DNA of 12,254 bases. Origin: an uncultured Eubacteriales bacterium. Lineage in GTDB: Bacteria; Bacillota; Clostridia; Oscillospirales; Oscillospiraceae. Numbering within the stretch: the stretch's first letter is position 1; every line of letters starts with the position of its first letter. The stretch is from NCBI GenBank assembly GCA_900549885.1, contig URQA01000074.1, positions 1 through 12,254 of the forward strand, written 5' to 3'. Made by a program: the position numbers and the translations under genes. Positions 1 through 6,629 of this stretch are shown here, piece after piece. The notes beneath the pieces are model-generated. The model worked only from the letters and a program-made list of their open reading frames with translations, did not search any database and had not been told where the DNA came from.

Positions 1-206
1 GGGTCGGACACGGCCAGGGTGGTCACTCCGGCGGAGACCCAGGCGGCGGCCGCCTCCGGGCCGGACACCCCGTAGCCGTCGCACTTGACCACGCCGATGA
101 CCGGGACGTTCACGTAATCGCATACCGCCCGGGCGTTGTGGGCCAGGTCGGCGCGGGAGATCTCCAGATAGCAGGAGGACAGGTGGTGCTCAGGCAGATC
201 AGGCAT
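1..206 (-). CDS. alr: Alanine racemase, N-terminal part (cut by window edge)
   Basis: Only the first 68 codons are inside the window; the gene runs off the left edge. The product would be a PLP-dependent racemase interconverting L- and D-alanine for peptidoglycan. What is seen: a start typical of the family (YLEISRADLAHNARAV at residues 13-28), a core strand VPVIGVVK, and the motif VVKCDGYG in which Lys41 matches the lysine that forms the Schiff base with PLP (family motif VVKANAYGHG). AAAAWVSAGV then fits the following helix. The ATG at 206 follows a GGGAG box at normal distance, and a promoter lies upstream at 284-312. The cysteine after the lysine and the valine-serine after YG differ from the commonest motif, so a racemase-like paralogue (for example a VanT-type domain or an amino-acid racemase of other specificity) is possible. 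Whole-protein length and the second catalytic tyrosine cannot be checked. Confidence 0.85.
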   Translation of the reverse strand, partial: MPDLPEHHLSSCYLEISRADLAHNARAVCDYVNVPVIGVVKCDGYGVSGPEAAAAWVSAGVTTLAVSD

Positions 207-283
207 AAAAGCTCCCTCAGTTCTATGTTTATTGTGGGATAGGGATGGGACGAAAAGGCAGGTCCCGAAAAAGCCTACCCTTT

Positions 284-312
284 ATTATGCCTGATTTATC
301 CCCCAGGCGCAA
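284..312 (-). promoter_or_regulatory. Sigma-A promoter for the alanine racemase gene
   Basis: Read on the minus strand: -35 TTGCGC (312-307), a 17-base spacer, and -10 CATAAT (289-284). The -10 matches 5 of 6 consensus bases and the -35 matches 3 of 6. It sits about 80 bases upstream of the racemase ATG and just after the terminator-like hairpin of the lipoprotein gene, so the racemase is probably transcribed separately. Confidence 0.6.
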
Positions 313-344
313 GAGAATTTTTCCTTTTTTTCGAAATGGACGGG

Positions 345-373
345 AAAAGCCCCGGACACATCCGGTCCGGGGC
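345..373 (-). terminator. Hairpin terminator of the XRE/lipoprotein operon
   Basis: A perfect 9-bp GC-rich stem (GCCCCGGAC 349-357 with GTCCGGGGC 365-373) and 7-base loop lies 35 bases past the lipoprotein stop codon. On the minus strand it is followed by only four T residues (348-345), so it is a plausible but short-tailed intrinsic terminator. Nothing on the plus strand needs terminating here. Confidence 0.6.
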
Positions 374-407
374 GGGAAATGCCTTCCTGAATGAAAATTC
401 ATGATGT

Positions 408-1070
408 TTACGGCACAAATTCGACCTCAACGTCGCCGTTGTTGCTGGACACCTGAAGCGTTTTCGCTCCACCGTCCTTGTGTTCCGGCAGGTTGCTGTC
501 TCCCTTTTTGCCCTCCCACTGGATGGAAAAGTCTTCATAGCTGCCCGCAACTGTCCCAGCAATATTGCCGTTTTTCACGGTCAGAGATAGGCCGGTTCCC
601 ACGTCCAGGCCCTCAAAGATAATAGTTCCGCCGTTGGAAGAGAGGGTAACGCTCCCGGTCACCGCCAGCGGAGAAAGGGTGATGTCCTCGTTGGTGGTGG
701 ACAGCGTGAGGGCGCTCAAAAGCGCATCCGGGATTTGCAGAGATATAATCCGGTTTTCATCAGAGGGCTTTCCGCCGATAAAGTCCGTCCACTCTTTGCT
801 GTCCGCGCTGGTCATGGTCAATACAGCTTGGCTGGAGAGTGAGATGTCATATGTTTCTTTGTTGTTCTCGGAATAGAGGATGTGAATTTGATTGTCCTCA
901 GATACAGCTACGTCGATCCGTCGGTCCCGCACGTCGATGACGATCTCTGCGACCTGCGCGGGGTCTGCGGTATACTCCTTTTGTGCAAAGGGCTCGCTGT
1001 CGCCGGAGCAGCTGGCCATAGCAAAGCTGGCCAGCACGAAGCAAAAGGCAAGGGAAAGAATTCTTTTCAC
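408..1070 (-). CDS. DUF4097-like beta-helix lipoprotein
   Basis: A 220-residue secreted lipoprotein of unknown function. The start is GTG at 1070, chosen because a GGAGG box precedes it by 8 bases and the signal peptide begins there (MKRILSLAFC...). The signal has two basic residues, a hydrophobic core and a lipobox-like MASC with Cys21 as the probable lipidated residue; Met at -3 is less usual than Leu. The C-terminal two thirds consists of repeated short beta-strand units ending in Asn-Gly turns (SSNGGTIIFEGL, VKNGNIAGTV, SSNNGDVEVEF), the pattern of the DUF4097 'putative adhesin' fold. The final segment LPEHKDGGAKTLQVSSNNGD is typical of that family's end. It lies 87 bases downstream of the membrane-bound XRE regulator gene on the same strand, and DUF4097 proteins are often found beside such regulators, so a shared envelope-related role is likely. 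Molecular function is unknown; the family call rests on repeat pattern alone. Confidence 0.75.
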   Translation of the reverse strand: MKRILSLAFCFVLASFAMASCSGDSEPFAQKEYTADPAQVAEIVIDVRDRRIDVAVSEDNQIHILYSENNKETYDISLSSQAVLTMTSADSKEWTDFIGGKPSDENRIISLQIPDALLSALTLSTTNEDITLSPLAVTGSVTLSSNGGTIIFEGLDVGTGLSLTVKNGNIAGTVAGSYEDFSIQWEGKKGDSNLPEHKDGGAKTLQVSSNNGDVEVEFVP

Positions 1071-1157
1071 GTTGATTCCTCCGGGTTTTATGGGATGGCG
1101 TGCTGCCTGGGCGCGGGATTCCGTTTTGCTCAGGCAATATCGCCGTGCGGTGAGACC

Positions 1158-2213
1158 TTACCCCTGCGCATGAGGGCGGGAGGACGCGGCCGCCCGCCTG
1201 CGCCGGATTTCCAGCACAGCACCGGCGACCAATAGGAGGACGGCGGTGAGTAGCATCAGGGCAAAAACCAACACGTTGATCCAGGAAAAGCCGTTGATGT
1301 CCAGGTGGGTCAAGATACGGTCAAAGGCGAAGTAGTCGGCCAGCAGGGGGACTTTCTGGCTGGGGGTCATCCAGTTGGATAAGCAGTTGCCCAGGGGCAC
1401 GGCGAAGGTGAGCAGGAGCCACACCAGTCCCGCCTTAAGCCAGCCATTCAGCGGCAGCCAGTAGAGGCAGGCAAAGCCCATCCACAGGAACATAAGGCAG
1501 AATCCGGCGATGGGAAAGCTCATGGTCCATAGCCAGTCTCCGCCGGTAAAGGCCCAAATCACGGTTAGTAAAGCGAATATCCAGAGGGAAAACAAGGCCA
1601 TGGACAGCGGAGCGACATGGAGGCCGTACAGCCGCCAGATGGCCCACACTCCCCAGGGCAGCGCCAGACTGACGGCGGTGATGGCCATGCCGCCCAACAC
1701 CCAGGCGCCGCCGGTGTAAGCCCAGCAGGACAGCAACAGCAGCACCAGGCTGCCTGAGGCGCTTCCCAGACAGATGGGCAGGCGGTTTTTCTTTACCAGA
1801 AGCGGCAGGTTGGTGAAGGAGAAGGCCAGCATGAGGCTGGTCAGCACAATCCAGAACCAGTCAAGAGTGTGGTAAATGGCCAGGTTACAGATGAAGCAGG
1901 CGAGGGTGGCAACGGCATAGGCTGCGGCGAAAAAGATGAACCAGCCCCGTGTCACTCCTTGCCACACCTCAGCGGCCCGGGCCTGCTCGTGAGCCTTGTC
2001 ATCGTCGCAGGCGATGAAGAACTCATGCTCCGTGATGGACAGGGCCCGACACACGTCGGGAATAAGAGAGACGTCAGGGTAACTCATGCCGCGCTCCCAT
2101 TTTGAAACGGTGGACTCGGTGACATAGAGCTGGCTGGCCAGCTCTTTTTGCGTCAAACCCGTGTCCTGCCGCTTTTTTCGGATGTAGGCTCCGAAGGATT
2201 TTTTTTGGTCCAT
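1158..2213 (-). CDS. XRE-family transcriptional regulator fused to a multi-pass membrane domain
   Basis: A 351-residue protein. Residues 8-65 form a helix-turn-helix of the XRE/Cro-C1 type: IRKKRQDTGLTQKELASQL is helix 1-2, and VTESTVSKWERGMSYPDVS holds the recognition helix and the classic WERG turn. A charged linker (about 68-87) leads into a hydrophobic region (about 88-340) with roughly eight membrane-spanning segments, closing with a basic tail (RRRR near 340). The DNA-binding head therefore probably stays at the inner face of the membrane. The frame is open up to 2408, but the ATG at 2213 is preferred: GGAGG lies 9 bases upstream, the HTH begins at once, and a promoter (2247-2275) overlaps the extended version. 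The lipoprotein gene follows on the same strand, probably as its operon partner and perhaps target. What the membrane part senses is not visible; cell-envelope state is a guess from this architecture. Confidence 0.85.
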   Translation of the reverse strand: MDQKKSFGAYIRKKRQDTGLTQKELASQLYVTESTVSKWERGMSYPDVSLIPDVCRALSITEHEFFIACDDDKAHEQARAAEVWQGVTRGWFIFFAAAYAVATLACFICNLAIYHTLDWFWIVLTSLMLAFSFTNLPLLVKKNRLPICLGSASGSLVLLLLSCWAYTGGAWVLGGMAITAVSLALPWGVWAIWRLYGLHVAPLSMALFSLWIFALLTVIWAFTGGDWLWTMSFPIAGFCLMFLWMGFACLYWLPLNGWLKAGLVWLLLTFAVPLGNCLSNWMTPSQKVPLLADYFAFDRILTHLDINGFSWINVLVFALMLLTAVLLLVAGAVLEIRRRRAAASSRPHAQG

Positions 2214-2246
2214 GTTTGAGTTCCTCCAATCGTGGTTTGTGCCCCC

Positions 2247-2275
2247 ACAATAGCCGACGGGTGGAAAAAAGTCAA
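2247..2275 (-). promoter_or_regulatory. Sigma-A promoter for the XRE membrane regulator operon
   Basis: On the minus strand: TTGACT (2275-2270, 5 of 6 consensus), a 17-base spacer, and TATTGT (2252-2247, 4 of 6). Transcription would start near 2240, giving a leader of about 27 bases before the ATG at 2213. This argues strongly against the longer open frame that begins at 2408. Confidence 0.7.
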
Positions 2276-2579
2276 CCCGAAGGGCCGATTTGAGCACTCG
2301 ACTGTTAGGAAAGTCCAGTGTTTGCAAGGCTTTGCCGGGATTGGAACGGAGTGCGGGAAATGCCCAAAAAATAAAAATCGCCGACCATCTGAGCGGCTGT
2401 CCAGGCACGGAAAAGACGGATGAAAGCGCCCCTTTGCATTTGCTGGGATCCCCGGACCGTCGAGTTTGCCGCCGCGATAGACAGCAAATATAAACTATTT
2501 TTGCCGCGAATCTTCACGGGCGCGCTGCAGAATGCTTTCTGCAGCTCGCCCATCTTGCTTTTTGGTGGACCGGCGGGCG
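2276..2579. other. Non-coding gap between gltX and the XRE regulator gene
   Basis: About 300 bases with no supportable gene. A minus-strand open frame (2583-2305, 92 codons) overlaps the gltX stop, lacks a ribosome binding site and resembles nothing I recognise. The left part has an AT-rich island (about 2365-2380) and the right part holds a strong hairpin (2518-2551, listed separately). No tRNA fold, repeat array or transposon end was found. Confidence 0.6.
2518..2551 (-). terminator. Strong hairpin after gltX (no U-tract)
   Basis: Arms GGGCG + GCTGCAGAA (2518-2522, 2524-2532) pair with TTCTGCAGC + CGCCC (2537-2545, 2547-2551), interrupted by one 1x1 mismatch and closed by a 4-base loop. 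It lies about 30 bases past the gltX stop, where a transcript end is expected. On the minus strand no T-run follows, so it may be a 3'-end stabiliser or need Rho or another factor. On the plus strand TTTTT occurs 8 bases past the stem, but no plus-strand gene needs it. Confidence 0.45.
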
Positions 2580-4082
2580 TCACCCCTCCAGCTTTTCAAT
2601 GCCCAGCCGGATGCGCCGCAGGGCCTCATCCCGGCCCAGAATGTGGCAGATTTCCACCGCCCCGCCAGGAGTCACAGCCTTGCCCGCCAGTGCAATGCGC
2701 ACCGGCCACATGAGGGTGGCATTTTTCACCCCCAACTGCCCAGCTAGGGAGATGAGGGTGTCATGGATGGCCTCCTGGGTCCAACCGGGCAGGGCGGCCA
2801 GAGCCGGGGCGGCGGCCTGGAGCATATTGAGGGACACCTCGGGGGTGGTTTTGGACTTCTTGTTGGTGAACAGCTCGGCGCTGTACTCCGGCAGGGCATC
2901 GAAAAAGTCCACCTTCTCCGGAATATCAGTGAGCTTTTCACACCGGGCCTGGAGCAGGGCGGCGATGGCTGCCGGGTTATAGGCAGGATTTTTCACTGCC
3001 TGGCGGATATAGGGCTCTGCTGCCTGGGCGAACTCATCCGGGGACATGGCCCGGAGATAGGCGGCGTTGAAATAGTTGAGCTTGTCCATGTCGAAGGCGG
3101 AGGGGGACTTGGAAATACCGGAAATATCAAAAGCGTCCACTAGCTCGGGCAGGGTGAAGAACTCCCGCTCGCTTAACGCTCCATGGGGAGCCCAGCCCAG
3201 CAGAGCCACATAGTTGACCACCGCCTCAGATAAATAGCCCTGCGCCATCAGGTCCTCATAAGAGGGGTCGCCTTTGCGCTTGGACATCTTGCGCACCGTG
3301 CCGGTGTCCGGGTCGGTGATCATGACGCTGGCGCAGTGGACATAGGTGGGGATCTCCCAGCCGAAGGCCTCATACAGCAGGTTATATTTGGGGGCAGAGG
3401 ACAGGTATTCGGCCCCCCGTACCACGTGGGTGATGCCCATGAGATGGTCGTCCACCACGTTAGCGAAATTATAGGTGGGCAGGCCGTCGGACTTGAGGAG
3501 GATCTGGTCGTCCAGCTCGGCGTTGTCCACGGTGATGTCCCCGTACACCGCGTCGTGGAAGGTGGTGGTGCCCTCGGGAATACGCTGACGGATGACATAG
3601 GACTCTCCAGCGGCCACCCGGGCCTGCGCCTCATCCAGGGTTAGCGCCCGACAGGGATCGACCTCCCGCGCAAAGTCTCCGGCATCCTCCTCAGACTCGT
3701 TTTTACCGCAGAAGCAGTAGTAAGCGTGACCTGTTTCCACCAGGAGCTGGGCGTATTTCCCGTATAGATCCCGGCGCTGGGTCTGGATATAGGGACCCAC
3801 CGGGCCGCCTACGTCGGGGCCCTCGTCCCAGGTCAGGCCGCACCGGCGCATGGTGGCGTAGATGATGTCGGCGGCTCCCTCCACCAGACGGCCCTGGTCG
3901 GTGTCCTCGATGCGCAGGATGAACTTGCCGCCAACGTGGCGGGCGATGAGATAAGTGTACAGGGCGGTGCGCAGGTTGCCTACATGCATATACCCGGTGG
4001 GAGAGGGGGCGAAACGGGTGCGCACCTCCCCATGAGGGATGTGGGCTTCCATATCCTGGAACCACTGCTTGTCTAAAGCCAT
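2580..4082 (-). CDS. gltX: Glutamyl-tRNA synthetase
   Basis: A 500-residue class I aminoacyl-tRNA synthetase that charges tRNA-Glu with glutamate in the cytoplasm. The Rossmann catalytic domain opens with RFAPSPTGYMHVGNLRTAL (23-41), whose HVGN at 33-36 is the HIGH motif. Substrate-pocket segments LRIEDTDQ (56-63) and FANVVDDHLMGITHVVRGAEYL follow, and the second signature KMSKR is at 265-269. Cys123 and Cys125 (YYCFC) with Cys144 are in the place of the zinc-binding cysteines of bacterial GluRS. The rest, from about 330, is the alpha-helical anticodon-binding part; total length is normal. The ATG at 4082 has GGAGG 8 bases upstream and a fine promoter at 4151-4179. It is monocistronic as far as visible. 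Whether it is discriminating or also charges tRNA-Gln for the amidotransferase route cannot be told here. Confidence 0.97.
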   Translation of the reverse strand: MALDKQWFQDMEAHIPHGEVRTRFAPSPTGYMHVGNLRTALYTYLIARHVGGKFILRIEDTDQGRLVEGAADIIYATMRRCGLTWDEGPDVGGPVGPYIQTQRRDLYGKYAQLLVETGHAYYCFCGKNESEEDAGDFAREVDPCRALTLDEAQARVAAGESYVIRQRIPEGTTTFHDAVYGDITVDNAELDDQILLKSDGLPTYNFANVVDDHLMGITHVVRGAEYLSSAPKYNLLYEAFGWEIPTYVHCASVMITDPDTGTVRKMSKRKGDPSYEDLMAQGYLSEAVVNYVALLGWAPHGALSEREFFTLPELVDAFDISGISKSPSAFDMDKLNYFNAAYLRAMSPDEFAQAAEPYIRQAVKNPAYNPAAIAALLQARCEKLTDIPEKVDFFDALPEYSAELFTNKKSKTTPEVSLNMLQAAAPALAALPGWTQEAIHDTLISLAGQLGVKNATLMWPVRIALAGKAVTPGGAVEICHILGRDEALRRIRLGIEKLEG

Positions 4083-4150
4083 ATGAAAAACCTCCGGTCG
4101 ATTTTGATAAGAAAGGGCCTGGCGGCGTGGGTCAGCCGCAAAGTACCTCT

Positions 4151-4179
4151 ATTATAAGGTGGTGCGAGGCGGTTTGCAA
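4151..4179 (-). promoter_or_regulatory. Sigma-A promoter for gltX
   Basis: On the minus strand: TTGCAA (4179-4174), exactly 17 bases, and a perfect TATAAT (4156-4151). The leader before the gltX ATG would be about 60 bases. It diverges from the transporter promoter about 105 bases to its right. Confidence 0.8.
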
Positions 4180-4201
4180 GAGTGCGTTTTGGCAAAGTTC
4201 G

Positions 4202-4231
4202 TTGTGCACAGTACAAGGAAACGGTTATAAC
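4202..4231 (+). promoter_or_regulatory. Possible distal promoter of the ABC importer operon
   Basis: TTGTGC (4202-4207) and TATAAC (4226-4231) are 18 bases apart. The -10 lies inside a perfect 10-bp palindrome GGTTATAACC (4223-4232), which could be an operator or chance. It is weaker than the proximal promoter and is offered as a second start. Confidence 0.3.
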
Positions 4232-4283
4232 CTATACAAGCAAAAATGTAAATAATATATTATAAGCAAAGCGGGAAAAGGGG

Positions 4284-4312
4284 TTGAATTGTGAAAAGTG
4301 CTGTGTTAATAT
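4284..4312 (+). promoter_or_regulatory. Proximal sigma-A promoter of the ABC importer operon
   Basis: TTGAAT (4284-4289), a 17-base spacer, and TAATAT (4307-4312), with an AT-rich stretch just upstream (about 4240-4265) that could act as an UP element. The start would be near 4319. A 10-base direct repeat CAAAGCGGGA occurs on both sides (4267-4276 and 4318-4327), the second at the expected start of transcription and inside a small stem (4321-4336) directly before the ribosome binding site. No -24/-12 sigma-54 element with correct spacing was found in this gap. Confidence 0.6.
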
Positions 4313-4362
4313 CATGACAAAGCGGGATTTTCCGCTAAAATTCTTGAGGAGGAATTGGAACA

Positions 4363-5658
4363 ATGAAAAAACGGATCCTTGCGCTGCTCATGGCCGCGGC
4401 CATGATGTTTGCTCTGGCCGCCTGCGGCAACCAGAGCAACGACACCTCTGATCCCCCATCTGACAACAGCCAGGCTGTCGAGCCCGATGATAGCGCCACT
4501 CCCGGAGGGGACACAGAGCCAACCAAGACCGGTACGCTGAAGATCGGCCTGCTGGTACATCAAACCGGCTGGTTTGCCGGAGTGGACACACCTAATTACA
4601 ATGAGTTCCATGCCATGATCGACTATATCAATGATGATTTGGGCGGCTGGACTGTGGGCGACACTACCTATACGCTGGAGCCTGTGGCTGTGGATGGTCA
4701 GTCCGACGACACCGCCGTAACCTCCGCTGCCTTGTCCCTGGTGGATGCAGGCGTGGATTTCGTGGTGGAAACCAATGACTTCTGGGTAGCTTCCTGTGCC
4801 GACATTTTTGAGGAAGAGGGTATCATGCATACCTCTGCCTACTGCGTACTGGCTCCTGGTTACATTACTCCCGAGCACACCATGGCTTTTACTGGTTCCA
4901 ATGGCACCGGCGGTGATTACGCCACCGCTTTCGCTGCACTGAACAAGTACTATCCTGATGTGAAGAGCGTCATTCTGGCTAACGACGACAACGGTCTGAA
5001 GGAAGAAATGCTCGGCCTGATGCAGAAATATGCTGAGCCTTATGGCATTGAAGTCAAGGGCATGGTCATCTATCCGGGCACGACCACTGATTACACTCCT
5101 TATGCGCAGCAGTTGGTGGATTCTGGTGCCGACGCTTTCTTGGGCAACGGTTCTCCCGATGCCTACGGCGCTTTGCTGAAGGCTGTGCGTGCTCTAGGCA
5201 GTGACATGGTATGCGCCTGTGCTCAGGGCAAGACTGCCCCCACTCTGATGGAGTATGCCGGTGCTGATGCCTGCTACAACGCATTTACTCTGGGCCCCTC
5301 CACCCGTGAGGCAGACAAGGAACAGAACACGGATATTCTCAATGCTCTGGTGGCTAAGGTTGCCGAGAAGTATGGTGCGGAGAACGCCGCTACCTTTGAT
5401 GGTGCCGCAGCCAACTGTCTGTACATCATGCTGCAGTTGATGCAGAAGTGCGGCAGCGTGGATCCTGCAGTTGTGGCCGCTGAGTGGGAGAAGGGCGGAC
5501 AGGTTGAGACTATCTATGGTACCGGCACCATCGGAGGCGAGGAAACCTATGGTGTGGCTAACCATGCGGTTGGCAGCCCCCGGTCCGTATCTATCATCGA
5601 CCCTGAGGCTGAAGAGGGCTGGTACTTTGCCGAGTGGATTCCCACCGAGGTGCCTTGA
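4363..5658 (+). CDS. Liv-type ABC transporter substrate-binding lipoprotein
   Basis: A 431-residue lipoprotein that captures substrate outside the membrane and delivers it to the permeases encoded downstream. The signal peptide MKKRILALLM... ends in a perfect lipobox LAAC, with Cys21 lipidated. A low-complexity linker rich in Asp, Ser and Pro (22-57) tethers the domain. From about residue 58 (TLKIGLLVHQTGWFAGVD) it follows the type I periplasmic-binding fold of the LivJ/Peripla_BP_6 family, including the 'TS' region near ALSLVDAGVDFVVE. The ATG at 4363 follows a GAGGAGG box. Codons are rich in GCT and GGT, often seen in abundant proteins. Family members bind branched-chain amino acids, amides, urea or aromatic acids. 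The segment after the first strand, HQTGWFAGVD, differs from the usual PLTG...G of leucine binders, so the ligand is left open. It is the first gene of the importer operon. Confidence 0.9.
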   Translation: MKKRILALLMAAAMMFALAACGNQSNDTSDPPSDNSQAVEPDDSATPGGDTEPTKTGTLKIGLLVHQTGWFAGVDTPNYNEFHAMIDYINDDLGGWTVGDTTYTLEPVAVDGQSDDTAVTSAALSLVDAGVDFVVETNDFWVASCADIFEEEGIMHTSAYCVLAPGYITPEHTMAFTGSNGTGGDYATAFAALNKYYPDVKSVILANDDNGLKEEMLGLMQKYAEPYGIEVKGMVIYPGTTTDYTPYAQQLVDSGADAFLGNGSPDAYGALLKAVRALGSDMVCACAQGKTAPTLMEYAGADACYNAFTLGPSTREADKEQNTDILNALVAKVAEKYGAENAATFDGAAANCLYIMLQLMQKCGSVDPAVVAAEWEKGGQVETIYGTGTIGGEETYGVANHAVGSPRSVSIIDPEAEEGWYFAEWIPTEVP

Positions 5659-5704
5659 TCGGCGGTTTGTGGTAGGAAAAGAGATAGCAATCTAGTTAAG
5701 GCTT

Positions 5705-5735
5705 CCGGCGGAGGGGCTGTGGGCCCCTCCGCCGG
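5705..5735 (+). terminator. Intercistronic hairpin between binding protein and permease genes
   Basis: A 13-bp perfect stem (CCGGCGGAGGGGC 5705-5717 with GCCCCTCCGCCGG 5723-5735) and a 5-base loop, 46 bases past the binding-protein stop and 31 bases before the permease start. No T-run follows, so it probably lets part of the transcripts through or protects the upstream mRNA from 3' decay. Either would give more binding protein than membrane subunits, as known from other importer operons. Confidence 0.65.
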
Positions 5736-5765
5736 TATGCTGTGTACTGTTAGGGAGGGATCGGT

Positions 5766-6614
5766 TTGCAGATTGTGATCAATGCTTTGGTCCAGGGCAT
5801 TATGTATATCCTGGCGGCGCTGGGATTTGCTTTTATCTTCAATATGCTGGGTACTATCAATCTGGCCCACGGCGCACTGTACATGGTGGGCGCATACCTT
5901 TGTTACTATCTGTGTGCCATGGCAGGAATGAATAACTGGCTGGCGCTAGTGGTGGCTGCTGTTGTGCTGGCCGCTGTCGGCCTATTGCTGGAGCGGATTA
6001 TGTTCCGGCCTTTTATGGCCGATTTTGACCGGATTATCATGATTGGTGTAGCCCTGATGACCATCGGCCAGACGATCGCCAATGTGCTCACCGGCAGTCA
6101 GGCGCTGGTCATCCCAGCCTATGCCACCGGGAGCGTGTCTTTGTTGGGCGTGCCTATCAGCAACGAACGGCTGCTTACTTTTGGTATTGGGCTGGTCCTG
6201 TTGCTCATCACTTTATATATCGTCAATCGTACAGCCTTGGGACGTCAGATGGAAGCTGTGGCCCAGGACCGGCTGGGGGCCGCGTTGCAAGGAATCAATA
6301 TCAACCGAGTGTCCGCTACGGTATGTGCCATTGGGTGCGCCTTGGCCGCTGTGGCCGGTTGCTTTATGGGTGCCTATCAGGGCTTGAGCGCAAATATGGG
6401 CGACACTATGAACCTGCGGATTCTAATGCTGGTTATGCTGGCGGGTGCCGGTTCTATGAATGGCATCATTATCACTGGCACTGTTATGGGCTTTTTGGAC
6501 TGCGTGTGTCCCATCCTGTTCCAGGGGAATGCTGGGTCCGCCGTTCCCATCGCTATTGTGGTCATTCTGTTGCTGATTAAGCCCAAGGGCTTCTTTGGCC
6601 ATGAGATGGCATAA
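5766..6614 (+). CDS. livH: Branched-chain amino acid-type ABC permease, LivH family
   Basis: A 282-residue polytopic inner-membrane subunit forming one half of the transport channel. It starts with TTG at 5766, preceded by AGGGAGGG, and the first residues QIVINALVQGIMYILAALGFAFIF align with the LivH N-terminus; no ATG is equally well placed. FNMLGTINLAHGALYMVGAY (about 24-43) is the family's signature, and GRQMEAVAQDRLGAALQGIN (about residue 160-180) is the cytoplasmic coupling loop that contacts the ATPase. About eight hydrophobic segments are visible. The livM-like partner follows 15 bases after the stop. Gene symbol is by family; the substrate need not be leucine. Confidence 0.9.
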   Translation: MQIVINALVQGIMYILAALGFAFIFNMLGTINLAHGALYMVGAYLCYYLCAMAGMNNWLALVVAAVVLAAVGLLLERIMFRPFMADFDRIIMIGVALMTIGQTIANVLTGSQALVIPAYATGSVSLLGVPISNERLLTFGIGLVLLLITLYIVNRTALGRQMEAVAQDRLGAALQGININRVSATVCAIGCALAAVAGCFMGAYQGLSANMGDTMNLRILMLVMLAGAGSMNGIIITGTVMGFLDCVCPILFQGNAGSAVPIAIVVILLLIKPKGFFGHEMA

Positions 6615-6629
6615 GGAGGGGAAGCGGCA

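Noticed and set aside
2214..2408. N-terminal extension of the XRE regulator by 65 codons
   Set aside because: The extension covers a good sigma-A promoter and lacks a ribosome binding site, whereas the ATG at 2213 has GGAGG and the HTH starts right there.
2305..2583. 92-codon minus-strand open frame behind gltX
   Set aside because: It starts in the gltX stop region without a ribosome binding site and contains the hairpin at 2518-2551; no recognisable domain.
4191..4210. TTGGCA...GTGCA near the importer promoter as a sigma-54 element
   Set aside because: The distance from GG to GC is 13 rather than 10 bases, which RpoN does not tolerate.
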